A DNA stretch of 64,000 nucleotides, from the NCBI RefSeq assembly GCF_001956315.1, contig NZ_MOLY01000029.1, positions 32,470 through 96,469 of the forward strand, read 5' to 3'. The DNA is from Sphingomonas montana (GTDB lineage: Bacteria > Pseudomonadota > Alphaproteobacteria > Sphingomonadales > Sphingomonadaceae). The notes beneath the pieces were generated by a model. The model ran no database searches. It worked only from the letters and a program-made list of their open reading frames with translations, and was not told where the DNA came from. A program made the position numbers and the translations under genes. Below are positions 28,238 to 35,416 of this stretch, in pieces. Each line of letters opens with the position of its first letter. The first letter of the stretch is position 1.

Positions 28238-28528
28238 TCACACGAACAGGCTATCGATGGTGGCGGCCAGTGCGATGTCGCGTGTCGACACGTCGTCGAC
28301 CTCATGCGTCGTCAGCCATATGTCGACCCGGTTGAAGATGTTGCACCATTCGGGATGATGGTCCGCCTTGTCCGCGGCCATTCCGATCCGGACCATGGCG
28401 GACAGCGCTTCCGCGAAGTCGCCGAACGTCAGCGTTCGGTGAAGTGCACGCCGGGCAGCGGAATAATGCCAGTTCGGAAGCGTTTCGAGCGCGGCTTCTC
28501 GTTCCGAAACACCAAGGGAAGTCATCAT
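28238..28528 (-). CDS. phhB: Pterin-4a-carbinolamine dehydratase
   Basis: About 96 residues. The enzyme dehydrates the carbinolamine formed by phenylalanine hydroxylase so that tetrahydropterin can be recycled. Motifs are LPNWHYSAARRALHRTLTFGDF, the active-site ADKADHHPEWCNIFNRVDIWLTTHEV, and a C-terminal ALAATIDSLF. ATG at 28528 is favoured, with a GAGGA 9 bases upstream; ATG 28537 is in frame and overlaps a possible 36-residue ORF. It follows the aminotransferase by about 240 bases on the same strand, so the phh genes are grouped. Confidence 0.93.
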   Translation of the reverse strand: MMTSLGVSEREAALETLPNWHYSAARRALHRTLTFGDFAEALSAMVRIGMAADKADHHPEWCNIFNRVDIWLTTHEVDDVSTRDIALAATIDSLFV

Positions 28529-28533
28529 GCCAA

Positions 28534-28644
28534 TCATGTCCTCACGCTGCGTTCGTCGACGGGATCGAGACCCCGATTATCGCCCGGGGGATCGGCGACT
28601 GCGGTGCAAGGCGCGCCGTCGCCGTTCGTGACGATCGCTTTCAT
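28534..28644 (-). CDS. Possible 36-residue ORF just before phhB
   Basis: ATG 28644 is preceded by GAAGGA at about 10 bases. The 36-residue product (MKAIVTNGDGAPCTAVADPP and 16 more) ends with a TGA that overlaps ATG 28537 of the phhB frame. It matches no family that I recognise, and one Cys is its only notable residue. The ribosome binding site and the overlap are the only support. It may just be leader sequence in the 245-base gap between the aminotransferase and phhB genes, which otherwise shows nothing. Confidence 0.25.
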   Translation of the reverse strand: MKAIVTNGDGAPCTAVADPPGDNRGLDPVDERSVRT

Positions 28645-28774
28645 TGTCGAAGGTCCTTCGTCATCGGGGCGGCCGCTGCGGGTGGCCCCAGGGTAGGGTG
28701 GTCGCCGGATCAGCCTTGCGCGGGCCTCTGCTGGCGTCCCTGCCATCAGCCGTTTGCACGTTCCGGCGCTAACC

Positions 28775-29977
28775 CTAACCCTTCAGGTAAAGCGCAAGGG
28801 CATCGGCGAAGCGCCCGACGGTGCCGTGGTTCAACCCCGCGACATTGATCCGCCCGGAGTTGGGGAGATAGATGCCATGGTCGGTCCGCAGCGCTGCGGC
28901 GTCGTCAGGGGTGATGGGCAGCAATGCGAACAATCCTTCCTGATGCGCGATCGGGGCCAGTGCCGGATGGACGGCACCGAGCAGTAGGCGGAGGTCGTTG
29001 ATGCGCCGTCGCATGCCGGACAGTTCAAGGCACCAATCGTTGGTCAACAGTTCGTCTTCGAGGATGAGGCGAACCACCGCAGCGCCGTGATCGGGCGGCA
29101 TCGACCAGAGGCTCCGCGCGAGTGCCAGCAGGTTTTCCCGGACCGGGACCGCTACGGCGGCGCTCGAAGACTGCACCCAGAGCGCCCCGACGCGTTCGCG
29201 GTAGAGCGCGAAGTTCTTGTCGCAGCTGTACGCGATCAAGGCCTCGGGCACAGCAGCCAGTAGGCTTCGAGCACCGGCGGCGTCCTCTTCCAAGCCTTGG
29301 CCAAGCCCCTGATACGCCAGATCGATCAACGGGATCAGGCCGCGCGTCACCATGATCGGGGCCAGGATACGCCACTGGTCGGCCGACAGGGTGGTCCCGG
29401 TCGGATTGTGGCAGCAGCCGTGCAACAGCACGACGTCGCCGTCCTTCGCCTGCGCAAGACCGTCGATCATGGCGTCGAAATCGATGTCCGCGGAGACGAC
29501 GTCGAAATAGGGCGTGGTGCGCACGGTGAGGCCGGCAGCCTGGAAGATCGGCGCGTGGTTGGGCCAGGTCGGCGTGCCGACCCAGACCGTCGGCGATCGA
29601 CCCGTGCGTGCGATGAGTTCGGCTGCAAGCCGCAACGCGCCCGTGCCGCCGGGCGTCTGGATGCCGGTGACGCGTGGATCGTCGGCCCTTTCCGACCCCA
29701 GCGCGATCGACGCGAGCAGATCGGTAAAGCGCTGGTCGCCCTCCGCTCCCAGATAACTCTTGCTGTCCTGCTCCGCGAGCAGGCGCCGCTCCGCCGCCTT
29801 TACGGAGCGCATCACCGGCGTGGCGCCGGTCTCGTCGCGGTAGACGCCGACACCAACATCGATCTTGTCCAAGCGGGGATCCGCCCGGTGCATGCCGATC
29901 ACCGCGAGCAGTGCGTCGGCGGGTTGACGCGGTAGCGCCGTGAACATCCCGGGTCCCGAAGCGGCGGTCGCGTTCAT
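28775..29977 (-). CDS. Aromatic amino acid aminotransferase (class I, TyrB/PhhC type)
   Basis: 400-residue PLP aminotransferase that would convert tyrosine/phenylalanine to the keto acid. It carries the class Ia opening PRQPADALLAVIGMHRADPRLDKIDVGVGVYRD, the segment VVLLHGCCHNPTGTTLS, the PLP lysine in AYSCDKNFALYRERVGAL, and the conserved Arg region near GIYLPNSGRINVAGL. ATG 29977 overlaps the phhA stop (ATGA), so its product acts directly after phenylalanine hydroxylase. Start and length are normal for the family. Confidence 0.93.
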   Translation of the reverse strand: MNATAASGPGMFTALPRQPADALLAVIGMHRADPRLDKIDVGVGVYRDETGATPVMRSVKAAERRLLAEQDSKSYLGAEGDQRFTDLLASIALGSERADDPRVTGIQTPGGTGALRLAAELIARTGRSPTVWVGTPTWPNHAPIFQAAGLTVRTTPYFDVVSADIDFDAMIDGLAQAKDGDVVLLHGCCHNPTGTTLSADQWRILAPIMVTRGLIPLIDLAYQGLGQGLEEDAAGARSLLAAVPEALIAYSCDKNFALYRERVGALWVQSSSAAVAVPVRENLLALARSLWSMPPDHGAAVVRLILEDELLTNDWCLELSGMRRRINDLRLLLGAVHPALAPIAHQEGLFALLPITPDDAAALRTDHGIYLPNSGRINVAGLNHGTVGRFADALALYLKG

Positions 29978-30837
29978 GCGATGATCCTTCCATGCGCACG
30001 GTCCTGTGTGCCACGCGTATAGACCCGGTCGGTCGGCAGGATGACCTCGATCTCGATATCGGGCGCTCCGTTCAGTTCGGTGTAGAGCGGGCCAAAATCT
30101 GTGTTGAGGGTCTGTTCGAGCAGATCCTCGAAGCTGTCGATCACGAAATAGTTCTGCTGGAAATCGTCGATGCGATATTTCGTGCGCATCAGGCGCCTGA
30201 GGTCGAAGCCGATGCGGTTCGGTGACGGGTCCTCCAACGCGAATATTGTTTCCGAAAAGGACGACACGATCCCGGCGCCGAAGATCTTCAATGCATCACC
30301 CGAACGCACCAGTCCGAATTCGACCGTATACCAGTACAGACGAGAGAGCCGATCGATCGCGCCCATCGCGGCAGCGCGCTGTCCGCCGCGGCCGTAGGCC
30401 TGCATGTAGTCGGCGAAGATCGGGTTCGCGAGGAGCGGCACGTGGCCGAATACGTCATGGAAGACGTCCGGCTCCTGCAGATAGTCGAGTTGATGGGGTT
30501 GCCGGATGAAGTTTCCGGATACGAACCGGCGATTGGCCAGATGGTCGAAGAAGACGTCGTCCGGCACGAGGCCGGGAACCGCGACCACCTGCCAACCCGT
30601 CGCCCGCATCAGTCGTTCGGAGAGTTCGGCGAAATCCGGTATGCCGGGTTTGGACAGCCGCAGGATGTCGAGGCCGTCGAGAAACTCCGGCGCCACCCGG
30701 TCGGGCAGGAGGCGAACCTGCCGTTCGAACAGACTGTCCCAGGTCGCGTGATCCTGTGCCGTGTAATCGGCCCAGCCTTGCGGAATGGTCCAGTCGGCAG
30801 CGGCATGGTCGGGGCGAACCAGATTTGCGGCAGTCAT
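29974..30837 (-). CDS. phhA: Phenylalanine 4-monooxygenase
   Basis: 287-residue non-haem iron enzyme making tyrosine from phenylalanine with tetrahydropterin and O2. The iron ligands are His127, His132 (DVFHDVFGHVPLL) and Glu173 (YWYTVEFGLV). The bacterial-size catalytic domain lacks the ACT regulatory domain of animal enzymes. AAGGA lies upstream of ATG 30837, inside the end of a preceding small ACT-domain gene 6 bases away. The stop is coupled to the aminotransferase. Together with phhB this gives phenylalanine and tyrosine catabolism. Confidence 0.96.
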   Translation of the reverse strand: MTAANLVRPDHAAADWTIPQGWADYTAQDHATWDSLFERQVRLLPDRVAPEFLDGLDILRLSKPGIPDFAELSERLMRATGWQVVAVPGLVPDDVFFDHLANRRFVSGNFIRQPHQLDYLQEPDVFHDVFGHVPLLANPIFADYMQAYGRGGQRAAAMGAIDRLSRLYWYTVEFGLVRSGDALKIFGAGIVSSFSETIFALEDPSPNRIGFDLRRLMRTKYRIDDFQQNYFVIDSFEDLLEQTLNTDFGPLYTELNGAPDIEIEVILPTDRVYTRGTQDRAHGRIIA

Positions 30838-30843
30838 TTTCGA

Positions 30844-31128
30844 TCACGTCCTTGTGCTGGAGATTGGGTTCTGTCGGTGCCGGGCCGTGAACCGGGCGCG
30901 GTCCACCGACACGATGTTAAGGATTCGGGCTTCGAGAACTTCCAGTCGATGAGCCTCGATGGGGTCCATCGCGATGCGCAGTTCATACTGGTCTCCCCGT
31001 GCGAGGATCCGCGCGCAACTGACCGCGAGGTCGTTCTGGACGAACAGGTCCAGGACCCGAAGAGGGCCGCAGAGTTCGCGATCGGTCCAGACGCTGACCA
31101 TCAGGGATCCGGCATCCTGCGCGGTCAC
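30844..31128 (-). CDS. Small stand-alone ACT-domain-like protein, first gene of the phh operon
   Basis: GTG 31128 (or ATG 31101) opens a frame of about 94 residues that ends 6 bases before phhA and holds the phhA ribosome binding site. The sequence follows a beta-alpha-beta-beta-alpha-beta pattern like an ACT domain: SLMVSVWTD, then GPLRVLDLFVQND, LAVSCARILARGDQYELRIAMD, PIEAHRLEVLEARILNI, VSVDRARF. ACT domains bind amino acids. Animal phenylalanine hydroxylase carries one at its N-terminus, whereas here it would be a separate protein. A role in sensing phenylalanine or tuning PhhA is inference. The start is not certain, as no strong Shine-Dalgarno sequence is visible. Confidence 0.65.
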   Translation of the reverse strand: MTAQDAGSLMVSVWTDRELCGPLRVLDLFVQNDLAVSCARILARGDQYELRIAMDPIEAHRLEVLEARILNIVSVDRARFTARHRQNPISSTRT

Positions 31129-31360
31129 GACCGCTAAGCCGCAACCGAGATACTGGACGTCTTCGTGTCGCCGGGCAGCGGCGCTCCGGCCGCCGCCGCA
31201 TCGGCCGCCGGGATAACCGGCTCGGCGCGGGTCCGAACCTTCCCGCCTGCCGCAGTTCCAATCGGTGCCATATCGCCTGCCCGTCGTTTCGTTCGATCCG
31301 GTTCTATCGCGATCCACGCGGACGAACTGTCCTCGATTGCAGGGTCGTGCGCCCTTTTCC

Positions 31361-31373
31361 GGCAAGACTTGCC
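31361..31373. promoter_or_regulatory. Perfect 13-base inverted repeat upstream of the Lrp-type gene
   Basis: GGCAAG-A-CTTGCC, 26 bases before ATG 31399, in the divergent region between the ACT/phh operon and the Lrp-type regulator. Lrp/AsnC proteins bind short palindromes and often regulate themselves and a divergent operon, so this is a candidate operator. The rest of the 270-base gap shows nothing further. Confidence 0.45.
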
Positions 31374-31398
31374 TGCAAAGTGGGGATATCAGGACGGA

Positions 31399-31860
31399 AT
31401 GACCACTCTCGATCAATTCGAACGCAAGATCCTGCGTCTCCTCCAGGCCGATGCCGGTCTGACGACCGCGCAGATCGCAGAGGCCGTGGGACTGTCCCCC
31501 TCACCATGCTGGCGACGGATCGATCGCATGGAGCGGGAAGGGATTATTCGAAGCCGCGTGGCGCTGGTCGATCGGCGCAAGGTCGGGCTGAACGCACATG
31601 TCTTCGCCCAGGTTCGGCTCAACGCCCATGGTCGGGCGAACCTTGAAGAATTCAGCGACGCGATCCGCGGCTTTACCGAAGTGCTGGATGCCTATGTGCT
31701 GATGGGCACGAACGACTTCATGCTGCGGATCGTGGCACGCGACATGGACGCCTATGAGCGCTTCTTCTTCGACAAGCTGAGCAAGCTACCCGGCATTCAG
31801 GAGATCACGTCGACCGTCGCCCTGTCCGAGATAAAGGCCTCCACCGAACTGCCGGTCTGA
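31399..31860 (+). CDS. Lrp/AsnC-family transcriptional regulator
   Basis: 153-residue amino-acid-responsive regulator. The N-terminal HTH is LDQFERKILRLLQADAGLTTAQIAEAVGLSPSPCWRRIDRMEREGIIRS. The C-terminal RAM/AsnC domain includes VFAQVRLNAHGRANLEEF, EVLDAYVLMGTNDFMLRIVA and LPGIQEITSTVALSEIK. ATG 31399 is the natural start although the frame is open to 31165. It is divergent from the phenylalanine/arginine catabolic series, which makes it the most likely regulator of those genes; phenylalanine or another amino acid is a plausible effector. Confidence 0.93.
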   Translation: MTTLDQFERKILRLLQADAGLTTAQIAEAVGLSPSPCWRRIDRMEREGIIRSRVALVDRRKVGLNAHVFAQVRLNAHGRANLEEFSDAIRGFTEVLDAYVLMGTNDFMLRIVARDMDAYERFFFDKLSKLPGIQEITSTVALSEIKASTELPV

Positions 31861-31921
31861 CACCGAGCATGGTCACGGGACCATTCTCCCTTCGCCAACG
31901 ACGCAGAATGATCAGGAAGAG

Positions 31922-32899
31922 ATGATGACCAGCTCCTACGATCCCGGCGTGTTCCGACGCATCAATCTGAACATGCTCTACAGCCTGCACGCCATTCTCA
32001 ATTCGGACAGCCTGAGCCGGGCGGCCGAGATGGTGTCGCTGACACAGCCGGCGATCAGCCAGGCCCTGAAAAAGCTGCGTGAGATTTTCGACGACGATCT
32101 TTTCTATGTCGAAGCGGGGGACCGGCGACTCACGCCGATGGCGTTGGCATTGAAGCCCAAGGTCGAACGCGTTCTGCTGGAGGCAAGGGAAACGTTCGCA
32201 ACCAAGCTGGGATTTGAACCGGCCACATCAACCCGCACATTCACCATCGCCGCACCGGCATCGATCCTGACGATGTTCCTGGGACCACAAGTCGCGCGAT
32301 TGCGACGGATTGCACCCGGTATCCGGCTCGCGTTTGTGAAGCTGGACAATATGCAACAGGGTCAGCCGATCGAAAGCGGTATCGATGTGCGCGTCAGTCC
32401 CGAGGTTGGCGGGGGGAAGAGCGAGGCAAACCGGCGGATACTGTACGCCGATCACGTGGTCTGCCTCGCATGGCAGGGAAATGAGAAATTTGATGACATC
32501 ATTACACCCGAGCAACTGGCGACCGCTGATCTGGTCGGCGGGGAAGGCGGGCTGTTACCGCAGTCGTTGCTGGCCGGTTCGATCAGCGACCTGGTGCGCA
32601 AACGGGGTTTTGCGATCACCACGGATTCGCTGGCGTCTGTCCCCGCGATGCTGGAAGGGACGGATCTGCTGGCGCTGATGCCGTCATGGCTGGCACAATA
32701 TTACGCGGCGTTTCATCCGCTTAAGCTCATCTCGCTTGCGAGCGAGCAGGCCAGGATGATCCAGATACTTGCACAATGGCATCCTCGCCATGCCGACGAC
32801 CCGGCGATCATGTGGCTGCTGGACCAACTGGAGACCGGTGCGAGACGGCTCACCGGTGGGATGACCCTGCTCCAACCATCCGATAGCAATATAAGTTAA
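31922..32899 (+). CDS. LysR-family transcriptional regulator
   Basis: About 325 residues. The HTH is NMLYSLHAILNSDSLSRAAEMVSLTQPAISQALKKLREIFDD, with LYVEAGDRRLTPMALAL following as in the NodD/PcaQ-like branch. The substrate-binding domain starts at TFTIAAPASILTMFLGP. Two ATGs are adjacent (31922 and 31925); AGGAAGAG fits the second better. It is 140 bases upstream of the STN-type receptor operon and in the same direction, and a perfect palindrome covers its stop codon. It is the likely local regulator of the receptor-transporter-protease operon. Confidence 0.92.
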   Translation: MMTSSYDPGVFRRINLNMLYSLHAILNSDSLSRAAEMVSLTQPAISQALKKLREIFDDDLFYVEAGDRRLTPMALALKPKVERVLLEARETFATKLGFEPATSTRTFTIAAPASILTMFLGPQVARLRRIAPGIRLAFVKLDNMQQGQPIESGIDVRVSPEVGGGKSEANRRILYADHVVCLAWQGNEKFDDIITPEQLATADLVGGEGGLLPQSLLAGSISDLVRKRGFAITTDSLASVPAMLEGTDLLALMPSWLAQYYAAFHPLKLISLASEQARMIQILAQWHPRHADDPAIMWLLDQLETGARRLTGGMTLLQPSDSNIS

Positions 32900-32904
32900 C
32901 TTAT
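32891..32904. promoter_or_regulatory. Perfect 14-base palindrome ATAAGTTAACTTAT, candidate LysR operator
   Basis: The palindrome spans the TAA stop of the LysR gene and lies about 138 bases before the receptor start, in the AT-rich part of the gap (32887-32945). LysR proteins bind dyads built on T-N11-A-like cores. This is the only clean dyad in the gap, so it is the best candidate for control of the downstream operon. Confidence 0.5.
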
Positions 32905-33042
32905 GCCCAAATTAAGATAATGTAATTGCGGATTATGAAAGAACTAAGACACCTTTGCCTTGGCGGTACGACCGGTGGCAGCGCGGGAACGCGTTAATGA
33001 ACTCCGGATGACCACCCTGACTCATCGAAGAGGGGGTACGCA

Positions 33043-35406
33043 ATGCAGAGGCAAGCAACGAAGAACGCGAGAACGACCAACAGCGCTGGATGGGTGCTCG
33101 GCATCCATCTCCTTTCGGCTGGCGCCGTATCTGCAGGAGCGTTGTTGATCCCTGCCGCCGCCTTCGCCCAATCCCGTGCATCGATCAGCGTTGCCGCCAT
33201 GCCCCTGAAAGACGCGCTCGAAGAGATCGGCCGGCAGTCCGGCAAGCCCGTCGACTACGACCCCAGCGCGGTTCCCGGCTTGCAGTCGGTTCCGGTCCGT
33301 GCCGCCGCGAATGCCGAGGCGGCAGTTCGGCAGGCAATTTCCGGCACTAGTCTGACCGTCACTCGCCAGTCGGATGGGGCGCTTGTGGTCGGCAACGATA
33401 TCGTCGTCACCGCCCGCCGGGACGAGGCGGAAACCAGCATATTGGTCCGTCAGAACTCGACATCGAACCGCAACGGCACGACGCTGCGCGATCAGCCGCG
33501 AAATACGCAGGTCGTCTCCAGCGCGCTGATCGACGAACAGCAGGCGACGTCGGTCCGCGACGCGCTGCGCTACGCCGGTGGTATCTCGGCCGGCATCGAC
33601 GGTTCGCAGGGGCAGGGAACGTTCCAGGTGCGCGGCTTTGCCGTCGCTCCGCTGACCAACGGCCTTCCGGGGGCGGGTTCGAGAGGTAATCTGGGTGGCG
33701 CTGGCGGCAATATCGACACAATCGAGCGGATCGAGGTTCTGAAAGGTCCTGATGCGCTGCTCTCGGGATCCGGCAATCTTGGCGGTGTCATCAACGTCGT
33801 AACCAAGAAACCATCTGCGGACTTCTTCACCGAAGTCAGCAGTGAACTCGGAATCAATTTCGGGGATGTGCGGGTCACAGGTGATATCAATGGAGCCGTG
33901 ACCGCCGATGACCGTGTCAGCGCCCGATTGATCGGCTCGTTCCGTGACGGGGACGTCAATTATGGTGGTTACAGGGCAGCGAACAACTACACGGTTGCGC
34001 CTTCGCTTCGGTACAAGGACGCCTCGACCGACATCATTCTGTCCGCGACGCTGACCGACGAGTTCATCGCGACCAGCCCCTACGTTCTGTATTCAGCCGA
34101 CACCGGCGTGCCTTTCGACTTCCGGCGCGATCAGCCGATCCTGACGCGGGACCAAGGCTTCAACATCCAAACGCAGCAATATCTGGTCGACGCCTCGCAC
34201 AAGGTCACCCAGAATATAACGGCCGTAGCGCGCTACCAGCATGTGTATTCGAAGACCAGGTCTGATGGCCCGACCCTGCTCGGCGCATTCTCGGACGGAA
34301 GCGCCTTCGTATCGACCGACAACGACCAGCAGTCCGGACCGACGGATGCGTTCGATGGGTATGTCCGCGCCCGGTTCCGGGTCGGTCCGGTGCGCAACAC
34401 ACTGAATGTCGGCTTCACCTACGTGAACTCGACTGCAAACACCCGTTCCGCTTCGGGCTTCTACGGGCGATTCAACCTCTTGACCGGCGACCCGGCGACC
34501 ATCCCGGCCCGGCCGACCGATCTGACGCCGACGTCAAAGAACAGTTTCACGCAAAAGGGCTATTATGCCCAGAACCTGATGGAAGTCGGACCGGTCCACG
34601 TCGTGGCGGGAATCCGCCGGACGGACTTCAAGGCAACGAACATCGCCTATCCATATGCGCCGTTCGGTGTCACCGAAGAGACGCGTTTCAACAGCAGCGA
34701 CAGTGCAACGACGCCAAGCGCCGGCATCGTCATCGATGTCATGCGCAACCTGTCGGTCTTTGCCAACTATCTGGAGGGCTTTGAACCCACATACTCGGTC
34801 ACTGCCGACGGCACGCGCCTGCCCAACGTCCGATCGAAGAACAAGGAAGGAGGCATCAAGCTCGACCTGTTCGGGAAGGCCGGCGTCCTGAACCTGTCCT
34901 ATTTCCAGAACAATCAAAGCAATATCATCCGGTTCGATCCGGTCACCTTCGATCCGTTCGCAGCCCCCGGGCAACGGGCAGAAGGCATCGACGTCAACCT
35001 GTCTGGACAGATCCTGCGCGGGTGGACCGTGATCGCGTCCTATACGCGCACGAAGTACCGCAATCTCGCCGACGAATTTGCGGATTTCAACGTTATCGGC
35101 AACCCGCGTGACACCTACAGCGCCTACACGAACTACTCGTTCAAGCTTGGTCGCGAGGCCACCGCGGCACTGGGCGCCGGCATCACCGGACGTTCGAGCG
35201 CCTTTGCCAGCAGCTTCGGTGATTTTGTGTCACCCCCCGCGCGGCAGGTGGATGTGAACGCTGCGATCCAGGTGCACGGCATTAATGTCCGGCTGGGCGT
35301 CCGCAACCTGCTCAATCGCAGGAATTTCGACGTCAGCTTCTCCGAAAGCCGCCTGCCCATTTCGGAACCGCGGAACGTGCGCCTGACCGCCGGCTACCGG
35401 TTCTAA
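33043..35406 (+). CDS. TonB-dependent receptor with N-terminal STN domain
   Basis: 787 residues. Residues 1-42 are a long signal peptide (ending AAAFAQ). Residues 45-117 are a secretin/TonB short N-terminal (STN) domain (ISVAAMPLKDALEEIGRQSGKPVDYDPSAV). A TonB box DIVVTARRD lies near 119-127, followed by a plug with RIEVLKGPDALLSGSGNLGGVINVVTKK and a barrel ending AGYRF. It takes up a large ligand across the outer membrane. An STN domain normally signals to a FecR-type anti-sigma factor, but no fecI/fecR is adjacent. The first ABC transporter begins 10 bases later. Confidence 0.93.
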   Translation: MQRQATKNARTTNSAGWVLGIHLLSAGAVSAGALLIPAAAFAQSRASISVAAMPLKDALEEIGRQSGKPVDYDPSAVPGLQSVPVRAAANAEAAVRQAISGTSLTVTRQSDGALVVGNDIVVTARRDEAETSILVRQNSTSNRNGTTLRDQPRNTQVVSSALIDEQQATSVRDALRYAGGISAGIDGSQGQGTFQVRGFAVAPLTNGLPGAGSRGNLGGAGGNIDTIERIEVLKGPDALLSGSGNLGGVINVVTKKPSADFFTEVSSELGINFGDVRVTGDINGAVTADDRVSARLIGSFRDGDVNYGGYRAANNYTVAPSLRYKDASTDIILSATLTDEFIATSPYVLYSADTGVPFDFRRDQPILTRDQGFNIQTQQYLVDASHKVTQNITAVARYQHVYSKTRSDGPTLLGAFSDGSAFVSTDNDQQSGPTDAFDGYVRARFRVGPVRNTLNVGFTYVNSTANTRSASGFYGRFNLLTGDPATIPARPTDLTPTSKNSFTQKGYYAQNLMEVGPVHVVAGIRRTDFKATNIAYPYAPFGVTEETRFNSSDSATTPSAGIVIDVMRNLSVFANYLEGFEPTYSVTADGTRLPNVRSKNKEGGIKLDLFGKAGVLNLSYFQNNQSNIIRFDPVTFDPFAAPGQRAEGIDVNLSGQILRGWTVIASYTRTKYRNLADEFADFNVIGNPRDTYSAYTNYSFKLGREATAALGAGITGRSSAFASSFGDFVSPPARQVDVNAAIQVHGINVRLGVRNLLNRRNFDVSFSESRLPISEPRNVRLTAGYRF

Positions 35407-35416
35407 CCGCCCGCCA

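Noticed and set aside
28769..28783. CTAACCCTAACCCTT, telomere-like repeat
   Set aside because: Only two units, and it covers the stop codon of the aminotransferase gene; chance is sufficient.
31165..31398. N-terminal extension of the Lrp-type gene
   Set aside because: It is Ala/Pro/Arg-rich without family similarity, and the usual Lrp start is at ATG 31399.
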